The notes under the pieces were generated by a model. That model made no database searches and was not told the origin of the DNA. It worked only from the letters and a program-made list of their open reading frames with translations. A stretch of DNA of 64,000 nucleotides from Ensifer adhaerens (GTDB lineage: Bacteria > Pseudomonadota > Alphaproteobacteria > Rhizobiales > Rhizobiaceae): the NCBI RefSeq assembly GCF_020035535.1, contig NZ_CP083349.1, positions 2,108,001 to 2,172,000 on the forward strand, written 5' to 3'. The first letter of the stretch is position 1; every line of letters begins with the position of its first letter. Of this stretch, positions 42,993 to 51,816 are shown piece by piece. The translations under genes were made by a program, and so were the position numbers.

Positions 42993-44285
42993 ATGTCCCA
43001 CACCGTCGAAGCCAGCCTTGCCCCGCCGACCGCCGCATTCGATTTCGCGAGCCTGCGCCAGCGGGTCAGTGGTGCGCAGATCGCAACCCGGAAGCGCGCA
43101 GAACCGCCGGTCGTCGAGGCCCCGACCCAGCGCAACAACCGCCTGACGCTGCTTGCGCTGGCGCTCGGCAGCTTTGCCATCGGCACTTCGGAATTTGCCA
43201 GTATGGGCATCATCCAGCTCTTTTCTGAAGCCATGAACATCGGCGTGCCGGAAGCCACCAGCGCCATCACCGCTTACGCCTTCGGCGTCGTCATTGGCGC
43301 GCCGCTGATGACGCTGGCGGCCGCGAAAATGAACCGGCGCACGCTGCTTCTGGCGCTGATGGGGCTGTTCATCCTCGGCAACGTGCTTTCGGCGATTGCC
43401 GCAAACATGGGCATGCTGATGGTCGCCCGCTTCATCAGTGGCCTGCCGCAGGGCGCCTATTTCGGCGCCGGAGCCGTGGTCGCCTCCTACGTCGTCGGCC
43501 CCGGCCAGGCCGGCAAGGCCTTTGCCATCGTCATGACCGGGCTGACGGTCGCAACCATCGTCGGCTCGCCGCTCGCCACCTTCCTCGGGCAGACGCTTGG
43601 ATGGCGTGAAACCTATCTGGCGATCGCCGCCTTTGGCGTCCTCGCCTTCCTCGCGATCTGGGCCTGGGTACCGCGCACCAAGGCGCTCGATGGGGTTCCG
43701 GTCGTGCAGGAGCTCTCGTCGCTGCGCAAGCCAAGTGTGTGGGGCGTGATGCTCGTGGCAGCGGTCGGTATCGCCAGCATCTTTGCCGTCTACACCTTCA
43801 TCGCCCCCATCGTCACCGATGTCGCTGTCCTTTCGCCGGCCATGATCCCGGTCGCTCTGGCACTGTTCGGCATGGGCATGACGGCCGGCAACCTCGTCGG
43901 CGGCAAGCTTGCCGACCTCTATCCCGCCCGCGGCATCGTGCTTGGCTTTGCCGCAGCGCTCGCAACGCTGGCAGTGCTTGCCCTCGGCGCGGCAAATACC
44001 TGGGTGCTCTTCCCCGCCCTCTTCGGAGTTGGTGCTGCCACCATGGCCGCCATCCCTACGATCCAGGTGCGCCTCACCCGCTTTGCTCCCGAAGCCCCGA
44101 GCCTGATGGGCGCCATGAATCTTGCCGCCCTCAACGTTGCCAATGCCGTCGGCGCCGAGGCCGGAGGTGCAGCGATCGCCGCCGGCCATGGTCTGCTTTC
44201 GGCCGTCTGGGCGGGCTTTGTCCTCACGGCTGCTGGTCTCCTCCTCTTCGGCCTCACCCTGCTGTCGAAGGGGGCAAGGAAGTAG
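42993..44285 (+). CDS. MFS transporter (AraJ-like efflux)
   Basis: 430 residues from MSHTVEASLAPP, with AGGAAAAGGA upstream. A cytoplasmic N-terminal extension of about 45 residues is followed by 12 predicted transmembrane helices starting LTLLALALGSFAIGTSEFASMG, the opening typical of the AraJ/sugar-efflux and drug-efflux branch. Probable inner-membrane exporter, substrate unknown. Under the probable control of the divergent LysR gene. A 10-bp hairpin (44295-44331) follows. Confidence 0.86.
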   Translation: MSHTVEASLAPPTAAFDFASLRQRVSGAQIATRKRAEPPVVEAPTQRNNRLTLLALALGSFAIGTSEFASMGIIQLFSEAMNIGVPEATSAITAYAFGVVIGAPLMTLAAAKMNRRTLLLALMGLFILGNVLSAIAANMGMLMVARFISGLPQGAYFGAGAVVASYVVGPGQAGKAFAIVMTGLTVATIVGSPLATFLGQTLGWRETYLAIAAFGVLAFLAIWAWVPRTKALDGVPVVQELSSLRKPSVWGVMLVAAVGIASIFAVYTFIAPIVTDVAVLSPAMIPVALALFGMGMTAGNLVGGKLADLYPARGIVLGFAAALATLAVLALGAANTWVLFPALFGVGAATMAAIPTIQVRLTRFAPEAPSLMGAMNLAALNVANAVGAEAGGAAIAAGHGLLSAVWAGFVLTAAGLLLFGLTLLSKGARK

Positions 44286-44404
44286 AGGCCCGCACGGCAC
44301 CGGCAGTCTTGTCCCCAGTTCGCCGGTGCCGCCCTTCGCGTTTGTCTCGCCCGTACCGACTGGCCCGCGCCGGCGAAAATGGGCCTCTCCCACCACCAGG
44401 CCTC

Positions 44405-44441
44405 AAAAATCAAGCCCCGCGGTGATCCGACCGCGGGGCTT
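44405..44441 (-). terminator. Intrinsic terminator for the NmrA-like gene
   Basis: 12-bp stem AAGCCCCGCGGT/ACCGCGGGGCTT (44412-44423 with 44430-44441), 6-nt loop, followed on the minus strand by GATTTTTG. A classic Rho-independent terminator about 110 bases after the NmrA-like gene. Confidence 0.85.
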
Positions 44442-44551
44442 CGACATATTCGCCCCGGGAACGAGCACCGGTTACGCTTGGAGATCGGTAGATAACGGCC
44501 GACCACTCCTTCCGTATCAGCGGGGCGCCTGGAAGACCCGCACCGCCCCGA

Positions 44552-45424
44552 TCAGGCCGGCACGAAAGGCCGCAGAGCCTCGACCAATCCCGTCGTTCCG
44601 TAGCGAACCTCGCCGCCCGGCTCGACATCGATCAGCCCACCTTTGTTATGGGCGTCGTAGAGATCGACCAGAAGCCGCGCGGTGCTGGCGCTCAAAGTCT
44701 TCTCCAGCGCTTCCTGCCATCGGCTGCGCGGCACCGCCTGGGCCGTGATCGTGCGCCCGAGCAACGGACCCAAGGCCACGGCCACGTCGCTGGCGCTATA
44801 GCGGCGCGGCCCCTCGACATGCACGATCTGCTCTGCTTTATCCGCGCCCGGGCGGTAGAGTAGGTCTGCAGCCGCGCACCCCACGTCTCCAGTCGAAACG
44901 ACGGCAAAGGTCCGCTCGACCGGGTGATGCAGGCTCGGCAGGGTGCCGGTCGCGATCGCCGCCGGAATGCTGCGCGCCCAGCCTTCCATATGCTCGGCCG
45001 ATCGCAGCAAGATCTTGGGCATGTCGAGCCGGCGAAGGCGTTCCTCGAAGAGACGGAAGACGGTCGGCATGCCGATATCCTCGGGCACATGGGCACCATA
45101 GTCGGAGATCGCCAGCACCCGTTTCGGCCGCGCCTGCGCCAGCGCCTCGGCCATGCTCTCGGTGAGCGCACGCATTTCCCATCTGGCATCCTCGGCCCCA
45201 AGCGGCGGCGGCAGGATGATCTGCACGGCCTCGGCCCCCGCGATCGCCACGCCGAGCGCTGCCGTGTCGCGCAGATCGGCAAAGGCGATGTCACAGCCGA
45301 TCGCCTGCAATGGCCCGGCCTTTGCCGCATCGCGCAGCACTGCCCGCACCGGCAGCTTTGCCGCGCGCAGAGCCGACGCCGTTGATATCCCGACCTTTCC
45401 GGCCGCTCCGAGAATGACGAACAT
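44552..45424 (-). CDS. NmrA-like NAD(P)-binding protein
   Basis: 290 residues. The N-terminal Rossmann loop GAAGKVG (FVILGAAGKVGIS) is of the atypical SDR/NmrA kind and lacks the catalytic YxxxK. The remainder includes EHMEGWARSIPAAIATGTLPSLHHP, a substrate region typical of NmrA-like/quinone-reductase-like proteins. It may be a redox sensor or a reductase. It lies 88 bp downstream of an AraC gene in the same direction and ends at a strong terminator. Confidence 0.82.
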   Translation of the reverse strand: MFVILGAAGKVGISTASALRAAKLPVRAVLRDAAKAGPLQAIGCDIAFADLRDTAALGVAIAGAEAVQIILPPPLGAEDARWEMRALTESMAEALAQARPKRVLAISDYGAHVPEDIGMPTVFRLFEERLRRLDMPKILLRSAEHMEGWARSIPAAIATGTLPSLHHPVERTFAVVSTGDVGCAAADLLYRPGADKAEQIVHVEGPRRYSASDVAVALGPLLGRTITAQAVPRSRWQEALEKTLSASTARLLVDLYDAHNKGGLIDVEPGGEVRYGTTGLVEALRPFVPA

Positions 45425-45512
45425 GATCTCTTTTCCTTGCTGAAGACGGGCAAGGACTAGGGATCATGCCGAGGCCCGTCGCACAGGTTCGGCCAGGATT
45501 TTGCAGCTTCGG

Positions 45513-46376
45513 TCAGATTTCGCTGGAGCGTCGCATGATTGTACCCGGCGTCTCGCCGAGAAGTCGGCGCATGGTCGAGGCCATATGGCTTTGATGGGAG
45601 AAGCCCGCGGCGACAGCGATCTCGCTTGCCGGCATCGCCGTCGTGGTCATCAGCGCACGGGCAAATTCCACACGGCGGCGGATGACATATTGATGCACCG
45701 GCAGGCCGGTGCTGTTGCGAAACAGGACCTTCAGCCGCGTGGCGCTCAAGCCCGCGACCGCCGCGAGATCGGCGAGATGCAGCCTACCGTCGAGATGGGT
45801 CTCGATGTACTCGGTTAGCACCCGCAATTGCCGCGCCGAGAGCTTCGGCGCGCTGCACCCTTCTGCCTGTTGCGCACCACCGGTCGCGGTTTCGATCAGC
45901 CGGACCGCCAGGGCATTGGCAAGAAGGTCGACATAGAGCGGATCGGACGGTGTCTCGGCCTCCAGATCCGCCTTGATCGCCCAGCCGATCGCCTCGAGCC
46001 TGATATCGCGCACCTGCATCTGCGGCAGCAGCTCGACGCTCCCCCGCCCGAGATCCGCCGCCACGCCATCGAGCAGCGAACGCGAGAAACTCAGCCTGAG
46101 GATCCGGCAGTCCGCATCATCCTCCCAGGACCCGTCGACGCCCGCCGGCACGATGTCGATATCCCCCGGCTTCTGCACCCGGCGCATGCGACGCCCGCCA
46201 CAGCGACAATCGGCGTTGACCGGCGGGCCGAAATGCATGCCCAGCCGATGCATTTCGCCGCCGGGCACATCGACCCGCCCGCGGGGAATATGGATGAAAT
46301 CCGCGGCAAGCCCGCGCCACGCTCTGCCGGCGCTGGTCAACAGCACTTGCGGCGTCTGGATTGCGGAAAGTGTCAT
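45513..46376 (-). CDS. AraC family transcriptional regulator
   Basis: 287 residues. The N-terminal effector domain contains NADCRCGGRRMRR, a basic, Cys-bearing stretch. The C-terminal AraC/XylS DNA-binding domain with two HTHs begins near LSARQLRVLTEYIETH and includes LADLAAVAGLSATRLKVLFRNSTGLPVHQYVIRRRVEFARALM. Just upstream of the NmrA-like gene in the same direction; the two may be co-transcribed or functionally linked. Confidence 0.88.
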   Translation of the reverse strand: MTLSAIQTPQVLLTSAGRAWRGLAADFIHIPRGRVDVPGGEMHRLGMHFGPPVNADCRCGGRRMRRVQKPGDIDIVPAGVDGSWEDDADCRILRLSFSRSLLDGVAADLGRGSVELLPQMQVRDIRLEAIGWAIKADLEAETPSDPLYVDLLANALAVRLIETATGGAQQAEGCSAPKLSARQLRVLTEYIETHLDGRLHLADLAAVAGLSATRLKVLFRNSTGLPVHQYVIRRRVEFARALMTTTAMPASEIAVAAGFSHQSHMASTMRRLLGETPGTIMRRSSEI

Positions 46377-46472
46377 GATCTGTCGCGGCTCTGATCCGGG
46401 TGTGCGGACGCCATGCTATGTCCCAAACGGTCGCTTAACAACCACTGGCACGAGGCTGCGTATGACAAAGAA

Positions 46473-47414
46473 TCAGAACGGATTGATGTAGTTGGTGATC
46501 GCGATCTGGCGCAGGAGAACCCGGCGGATCACGTGCGCCGCCTTTACCCGGTCGGTAAAGATCGCCGCATCTCCCGCAGCACCGGCGGGCAGCCGTGCGG
46601 CGAAGGCCTGGTCGTCGAGTTTCACCCGCACGACGAAGGGTGCGGCCGCGACCGCCTCCGGCGTTACCGCCGTGCCGGAGACGCGCGCCTGCCCGGAGGC
46701 GATTGCCTGCAGCACGCCTTCGACCGTCCCGGTATAGGTCTCGCCGGGCGCGAACTTGAACGTCGCCTCCACCCTCTGGCCGGGCTCGATGTAGCGCGCG
46801 TCGATCTGGTTGATCTCCACCCCGATGATCGTCTCGGACGTATCGATGAAGGCCATGGCCGGCGACAGCGGCAGGGTCGCGACCCGCGCGCCCTTGCGGA
46901 GCGCAAGATTGGTCACATAGCCATCGGCGGGTGCGCGGACCGTCGTCTTGTCGAGGTCCCATTTGGCATTGGTAATCTGCGCCTTCAGATTGTCGACATC
47001 CGCCTGGCGCTGCTGGACGTCGAATTCGGTCGCGGCGTCGCGCGATTGCAGCTTCGTCATCTGCGAAAGCCGGAGCTCCTGCAGCGAAAGCTGCGCCTGC
47101 AGCGCGTCCACCTTCGCCTTGTAGGGCACGGGATCGATGCGGAAGAGCACATCGCCGGCCTTCAGCGGGCTGTTGGAAGCGACCGCCACCTCCAGCACCT
47201 CGCCGGCGACATCGGGCACGATCGCCACGGAATTGCGCACCACCAGCGCCTTGCCCTGCGGCGCGCCCCAGTTCATCGGGATGAACAGGCCGATGAGGAG
47301 CAGCAGGAATACGATCGCCGGCGAGACCTTCCAGAAGAGGTTGAAGGTAACGATCCTGAATTTCACCAGGCAGAAGAGGATGGCCAGATAGACATTGAGC
47401 AGGACAACGATCAT
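46473..47414 (-). CDS. HlyD-family membrane fusion protein (YiaV/YibH-like)
   Basis: 313 residues with two N-terminal transmembrane helices (about 1-18 and 30-47: LFWKVSPAIVFLLLLIGLFI), a lipoyl-like half (VPDVAGEVLEVAVASNSPLKAGDVLFRIDP), an alpha-helical hairpin, and a beta-barrel domain, as in inner-membrane HlyD-type fusion proteins. The first four bases overlap the end of the DUF3302 gene. In E. coli the pair yiaV-yiaW has the same order. Probably part of an efflux or envelope complex, partner unknown. Confidence 0.82.
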   Translation of the reverse strand: MIVVLLNVYLAILFCLVKFRIVTFNLFWKVSPAIVFLLLLIGLFIPMNWGAPQGKALVVRNSVAIVPDVAGEVLEVAVASNSPLKAGDVLFRIDPVPYKAKVDALQAQLSLQELRLSQMTKLQSRDAATEFDVQQRQADVDNLKAQITNAKWDLDKTTVRAPADGYVTNLALRKGARVATLPLSPAMAFIDTSETIIGVEINQIDARYIEPGQRVEATFKFAPGETYTGTVEGVLQAIASGQARVSGTAVTPEAVAAAPFVVRVKLDDQAFAARLPAGAAGDAAIFTDRVKAAHVIRRVLLRQIAITNYINPF

Positions 47415-47683
47415 GGCTGGCCCGCCTCGCTCGAGTGGCCCCCATTTGTATGCGCCTCATGCGCGCGCGGCACATCCACATAGGCCCAGACGAGCGCGAT
47501 CGGCCACAGTGCGAAACCGAGGAACAGCGTCACCCAGCCGGCGACATTCACAGCCTCGGCCCATGGGTGATTGCGACGCCTCGCGATCGACCCCGGCAGC
47601 ATGGCGAGAAACACGAGGACCGCGACCGTGCTCGCCACGAGCACGATCAGCACGATCCAGGCGAAAAGATCGATGAAGCTCAT
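47411..47683 (-). CDS. DUF3302 inner-membrane protein (YiaW-like)
   Basis: 90 residues, two transmembrane helices (WIVLIVLVASTVAVLVFLAM and VAGWVTLFLGFALWPIALVW), with the conserved RRRNHPWAEAVN loop between them that defines DUF3302. It overlaps the HlyD-type gene by ATGA, indicating coupled translation. A shared operator-like sequence, GGAAGTACGTAAC-G-GTTA, lies 54 bases upstream. Confidence 0.82.
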   Translation of the reverse strand: MSFIDLFAWIVLIVLVASTVAVLVFLAMLPGSIARRRNHPWAEAVNVAGWVTLFLGFALWPIALVWAYVDVPRAHEAHTNGGHSSEAGQP

Positions 47684-47736
47684 GACGTTTCGCTCCCCTT
47701 CATGATGGGGAGGCTAGCTCCGGAGACCTCGCGCGC

Positions 47737-47754
47737 GGAAGTACGTAACGGTTA
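47737..47754 (-). promoter_or_regulatory. GTACGTAAC-type operator, copy 1
   Basis: GGAAGTACGTAACGGTTA, containing the perfect palindrome GTAAC-G-GTTAC with the next base. Identical at 17 of 18 positions to 53937-53954 upstream of the alkylsulfatase. It lies 54 bases before the YiaW-like ATG. Confidence 0.72.
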
Positions 47755-47792
47755 CCATCCGTGCCGCATGGGCCGGTGAACGACAGCGCGCC

Positions 47793-49310
47793 TCAGCCGA
47801 GTTCACCACCATCCAGCGGATAGACCGGACGTCGCACGCGCTTGTATTTCCGCGCGCCGATATTGGCGCTGCTCAGGCCATCGCCGTCGATCTCGACGAC
47901 CTCGGACGCGATCGGGCCGAAGGCGGCGCGGAAATGCTGCTGCGATTTGACGACGACGATCTGGTAATCGGAAGGCTCGATGCCGACGGCGCGGAAGAGG
48001 TTGCGGTCGAGCATCTGTTGGCGTTCGCTGCAGATGAGGATGTCGATGCCCGCGACGTGAAAGCGCACGCTCGGCCCCATCGTCGCCGGCAGCCCCTGAA
48101 ACATCGGCCCCTCGAACACGATCCTGCCGTCGGAGATCGCCTCCACCCTGCCCCGGACCCTAATCGGCCCGCCGCCGACGGCGGGGTCGATCTTGCAGCC
48201 GAGCGTCACTTCACGCGTCGCACCGATACCGGCAGAGATCAGCTCGGCCGCTGCCTCCGGGTCGCAGAGCGCGCCGAAGGCCGCCCTCTCGACGCCGATC
48301 TCCAGCAGTCGCGCGAGCACGCAGGTGGAATCGCTATAGGCGCCACAGCCGGGATTGTCGGAAAAATCGGCGATGACCAGCGGCCCGGCGCGATCTTTCG
48401 CTGAATGCGCCGCGACGATGCCGGGCAGCGCGTCGAGTGGCAGCTGCACGTCCTGGTGCTCGCGTCGGTCCCAGATCTCGCGGCAGAGGCGCGCGGCCTC
48501 GGCTTCCGCCTCTTCGGCCCCCACCCGGTTGCGGTCGTAGCAGATGACGGCCGATGGGCCGGTGTTGAAGATATCGGCATCGTAGAAGCCGGCGTTGATC
48601 GAGGTCGCGAGCATGCCGTCGCGGGCGGCGATCTCGTCGGCAATTTCCAAAAGCTCGGTCATGGCGCAGGCATGGGTCGTGCGCCCGTCGTTGCAGCCGT
48701 TCAGCATCGGCGGCTGGCGGATGGCGAGCGCCGGGCGGACTTCGCCACGCATGGCGCGGTTCAAGAGCGCACCGGCCTTGTGGGCGCATTCAGCCATGTC
48801 GACATGCGGATAGGTGCGGAAGGAGACGGCGATATCGAGCAGGCCGGCCATCTCGGGTGCCGAATTGGCATGCAGGTCGAAGGTCGCGGCGATTGGAAGC
48901 TCCGGCCCGACAATGCCGCGCACCACCTCCAGCAACTGGATCTGCGCATCGTCCGCCGTTTCCGTGCACATGGCCCCATGGAAGACGATGAACACGCCGT
49001 CGAGCCTTTCGCCATCAAGCGCGCTTTGGAGATCAGCGACGAAGCGCTGCCGCATCGCCTCTTCTATCCTGCCGCCGGGCTCGGCCCGCGCCGCCACGGT
49101 ATAGACCGGTTGCCAGCCATAGCGCTCGCAGCAGTCGATGAAGCCGCCGATCTCCGAATTGGTGCCGCGGCAATGGCTTTCGATCTCGGCGCCGACGAAA
49201 TAGTGGCACGCCTCGAAGTCCCTGAAGCCGGTCTTGAGCTTCGAGAACGTGTTGGTTTCCTGGTTGAATTCGAGAACGGCGACCCTGAAGCTCATTGCAT
49301 GCACTTTCAT
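47793..49310 (-). CDS. M81 family metallopeptidase (MlrC-like)
   Basis: 505 residues. The N-terminal domain MSFRVAVLEFNQETNTFS and the AMCTETADDAQ...ATFDLHANSAPEM segment are typical of the M81/MlrC family, named after microcystinase C, with conserved His/Asp metal ligands (HGAM and DLHAN). A second domain follows from about 300. It probably cleaves a small peptide or amide. Start at ATG 49310 or 49295 (MSFRVAV). It lies 456 bp downstream of and collinear with an amino-acid binding protein. Confidence 0.85.
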   Translation of the reverse strand: MKVHAMSFRVAVLEFNQETNTFSKLKTGFRDFEACHYFVGAEIESHCRGTNSEIGGFIDCCERYGWQPVYTVAARAEPGGRIEEAMRQRFVADLQSALDGERLDGVFIVFHGAMCTETADDAQIQLLEVVRGIVGPELPIAATFDLHANSAPEMAGLLDIAVSFRTYPHVDMAECAHKAGALLNRAMRGEVRPALAIRQPPMLNGCNDGRTTHACAMTELLEIADEIAARDGMLATSINAGFYDADIFNTGPSAVICYDRNRVGAEEAEAEAARLCREIWDRREHQDVQLPLDALPGIVAAHSAKDRAGPLVIADFSDNPGCGAYSDSTCVLARLLEIGVERAAFGALCDPEAAAELISAGIGATREVTLGCKIDPAVGGGPIRVRGRVEAISDGRIVFEGPMFQGLPATMGPSVRFHVAGIDILICSERQQMLDRNLFRAVGIEPSDYQIVVVKSQQHFRAAFGPIASEVVEIDGDGLSSANIGARKYKRVRRPVYPLDGGELG

Positions 49311-49543
49311 CTTCGGATTGGAGAAGGAGACGGGCGCCGGGGAAAACGCGAAACCCCGGCGCCGCGCCTGTCCGCCTGACTAGCGATGCATCGAGCGCAG
49401 CACGCGGCAGGCGAATTCTGGGCAAGCGGCCCACGGCCGCTTCACCTCTGACAACGGGTTGCTGGTCATTCGACGAGCGCGTGGCCAGGCAGCCTTACGC
49501 GCATCCGGTCGGGGCTCTCCCTCACTGCTCGGATCGGGATTTG

Positions 49544-49729
49544 CCCCTCACCCTAACCCTCTCCCCGCAAGCGGGGAGAGGGAACGAGAGCGAGCCGCGA
49601 ACGTGCGCACGCGGGGCACTCCGCCGCCGCCAGAGAAAACCGCGAACGTGGGAGGTTACGGGCGAGCGGGTCCGGCAGCATCCCTTCTCCCCGCGAGCGG
49701 GGAGAAGGTGGCCGGCAGGCCGGATGAGG
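49544..49729. repeat. RIME-like palindromic intergenic repeat, copy 3
   Basis: CCCCTCACCCTAACCC, then a palindrome around CTCTCCCCGCAAGCGGGGAGAG, about 110 nt of spacer, and a second palindrome CCTTCTCCCCGCGAGCGGGGAGAAGG, then GGCCGGCAGGCCGGATGAGG. Very close in layout to 20936-21119. It lies between the M81 and binding-protein genes; the rest of the 49311-49766 gap holds nothing recognisable. Confidence 0.78.
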
Positions 49730-49766
49730 CCGGAACCTCAAACCTCGGCAGGCAAAGCCGCAAACC

Positions 49767-50555
49767 TCAGCGGAAATACTCGCTCGTGGTCTTCGGCTTC
49801 GCCATGATGTCGAAGTCGAAATACTGCTTGCGGATCTTGTCGTAGGTGCCGTTTTCCATGATCGTCTTCAGGCCGGCATTGAGCTTGGCGAGCAGCGCCT
49901 CGTCGCCCTTGCGCACCGCCATCGCGTTGCCTTCGGCCGTGTCGAGCACGAAGCTCTCGCCGACGAAGGCACAGCAGCCGCTTTCTTCCTTGGCGAGCCA
50001 TTCGGTAAAGGCCATCTGCCCTTCGAGGATCAGGTCCAGCCGGCCGTTTTCCATGTCGAGAAACACTTCGCTCATCGTCGGATAGAGCTTCACTTCACTG
50101 TCTGGAAAGAACTCCTGCAGCGCCTCGACCGCGACCGAGCCGGACTGCGTGCCGATCACCTTGCCCTTCAGCGCCTCGGGCGAGATGTCCTTGAGACCCA
50201 GATCCTTGCGGGCGACGAAGCGCATGGCGTTGAAGTAATAGGGATTGGTGAAATCGACCTGCGTCTTGCGGTCCGGATTGATCGCCATCGAGGCGATCAT
50301 CACGTCGAACTTCTTGGCCTGAAGTGCCGGAATGATGCCCGCCCACTCGTTGGTGCTCCAGACGCAATCGACCTTGATCTCGGCGCAGACCGCCTGGCCG
50401 ATATCGTAGTCGAAGCCTTTGATCTCGCCGGCCGCGGTCACGTAGTTGAACGGCGCGTAATCGCCCTCCGTGCCGATCGCCAGCGTTTCGGCACTGGCAG
50501 TGCCGACCATAAGCAGCGTGGCAACGACCGATGCGGTCATGAACTTCTTTATCAT
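49767..50555 (-). CDS. Amino-acid ABC transporter binding protein (HisJ/ArgT-like)
   Basis: 262 residues. The signal peptide (MIKKFMTASVVATLLMVGTA, cleavage near SAETL) is followed by a class 3 binding fold: IGTEGDYAPFNYVTAAGEIKGFDYDIGQAVC, the signature of polar amino-acid receptors, and MIASMAINPDRKTQVDFTNPYYF. No permease or ATPase is adjacent, so it is an orphan here or serves components elsewhere. Divergent from the LysR gene at 50800, its probable regulator. It precedes the M81 peptidase on the same strand. Confidence 0.85.
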   Translation of the reverse strand: MIKKFMTASVVATLLMVGTASAETLAIGTEGDYAPFNYVTAAGEIKGFDYDIGQAVCAEIKVDCVWSTNEWAGIIPALQAKKFDVMIASMAINPDRKTQVDFTNPYYFNAMRFVARKDLGLKDISPEALKGKVIGTQSGSVAVEALQEFFPDSEVKLYPTMSEVFLDMENGRLDLILEGQMAFTEWLAKEESGCCAFVGESFVLDTAEGNAMAVRKGDEALLAKLNAGLKTIMENGTYDKIRKQYFDFDIMAKPKTTSEYFR

Positions 50556-50799
50556 TTCGTTCCCTCTGTCGTTCCCGTCGGCCGGACAGGAAGCCTCAAC
50601 CGCAAGGACATTCGGGTCGCACCCGACATGCCAATCTGCGCGAAACTGCCTGGATTTTCGGCCGATTTCAGTTTTCGTTTTGCTTTATTATGCTTCGACA
50701 ATGCGGGAGCGAGCGGACCTTCGCAATGTGAAAGAAATCATTCCAGCCATCGAAAAAATTCATGCTAGGTTACCGGCGATCCTGACCCCGGAGAAGCGG

Positions 50800-51714
50800 A
50801 TGCGTGACCTGCCGAGCCTCAAATCCCTGCGCGCCTTCGAGGCGGCCGCGCGCAACGGCAGCCTGACGGCGGCCGCCGACGAGCTCTGCATCGGCCAGGG
50901 AGCGATCAGCCACCAGATCAGGAATCTGGAGCTTAACCTCGGCCTTCGGGTCTTCGTCAGAAAGCAGCACGGCGTCGAATTGACGCCGGAAGGCGGGCTG
51001 CTCTATGCCTCCTGCCAGCGCGCCTTCGACGATCTCGAGGGCGTGGTCCAGCACATCCGCCCACGCACGAGCGACAAGATCCTGCGGGTCCGTGTCGGGC
51101 CGTTCTTCTCGATGAAGGTGATCGCGCCGCGCATCTCGGAGTTCCTCGCCGCCAATCCCGGCGTGCAGATCCACCTTTCCCACCTCGAAACCATCACCGC
51201 CGGCACCGGCCCGGCCGACGTGATCATCAATTACTGCCTGCAGCCGCCACCCGGCCGCTTCGCCCGCAAACTGCTGCGCGAACGCCTGGTTCCCGTCTGC
51301 GGCCGCGACCTCTGGCAGAGGCAGGAAGACAAGCAGGCGCTGCTTTCCGGCAACCGGCTGCACTACCGCGCACTGTCGGAATGGCAAAGCTGGATCACCT
51401 CCTCGGGCCTGGCGCTGCCGCGCAGCCATCAGGACCTGATCTTCGACGACCAGCACATCATTCTCGAAGCGGTGAAGGAGGGCCAGGGCGTGGCCTTGAT
51501 CGACCGCACCATGGTGGAATACGAGCTGAAGACCGGTCAGATCTGCCTGGTGCACGACCACTTCTACGAACCCGCAGAAACCTACCAGTTCGTCTGCCAG
51601 GAGGAACTGTTGCGCACCAAACCGGTGACGAAGAGTTTTCTCAACTGGCTGATCGCGGAGATCGAGACACGCGAGCGGCAGATGGCAGGAGGCGGCGCCG
51701 GTCACAGCGAGTAG
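50800..51714 (+). CDS. LysR family transcriptional regulator (GcvA/AmpR-like)
   Basis: 304 residues. ATG 50800 chosen: GGAGAAG is 3 bases upstream and MRDLPSLKSLRAFEAAARNGSLT is the typical start of this branch; ATG 50701 would add 33 residues. The HTH is at about 7-65 (AADELCIGQGAISHQIRNLE), with a standard effector domain. Divergent from the amino-acid binding protein. An AT-rich stretch (GCTTTATTATGCTTCG) before 50701 may hold promoter and operator. Confidence 0.87.
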   Translation: MRDLPSLKSLRAFEAAARNGSLTAAADELCIGQGAISHQIRNLELNLGLRVFVRKQHGVELTPEGGLLYASCQRAFDDLEGVVQHIRPRTSDKILRVRVGPFFSMKVIAPRISEFLAANPGVQIHLSHLETITAGTGPADVIINYCLQPPPGRFARKLLRERLVPVCGRDLWQRQEDKQALLSGNRLHYRALSEWQSWITSSGLALPRSHQDLIFDDQHIILEAVKEGQGVALIDRTMVEYELKTGQICLVHDHFYEPAETYQFVCQEELLRTKPVTKSFLNWLIAEIETRERQMAGGGAGHSE

Positions 51715-51776
51715 TGCAGCGAGGTCGCGCGCCCGCGCCCCTCTCCCCATCCCTGCAAAGGCCGCAAAGGTAGAGG

Positions 51777-51803
51777 GGCCAGCCGCCTATTGGACGGCTG
51801 GCC
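51777..51803. terminator. Hairpin between convergent genes
   Basis: 9-bp stem GGCCAGCCG/CGGCTGGCC (51777-51785 with 51795-51803) with a 9-nt loop, between the LysR stop and the alkylsulfatase stop. It probably ends both transcripts. Confidence 0.6.
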
Positions 51804-51816
51804 GACAGAGTAGTTG

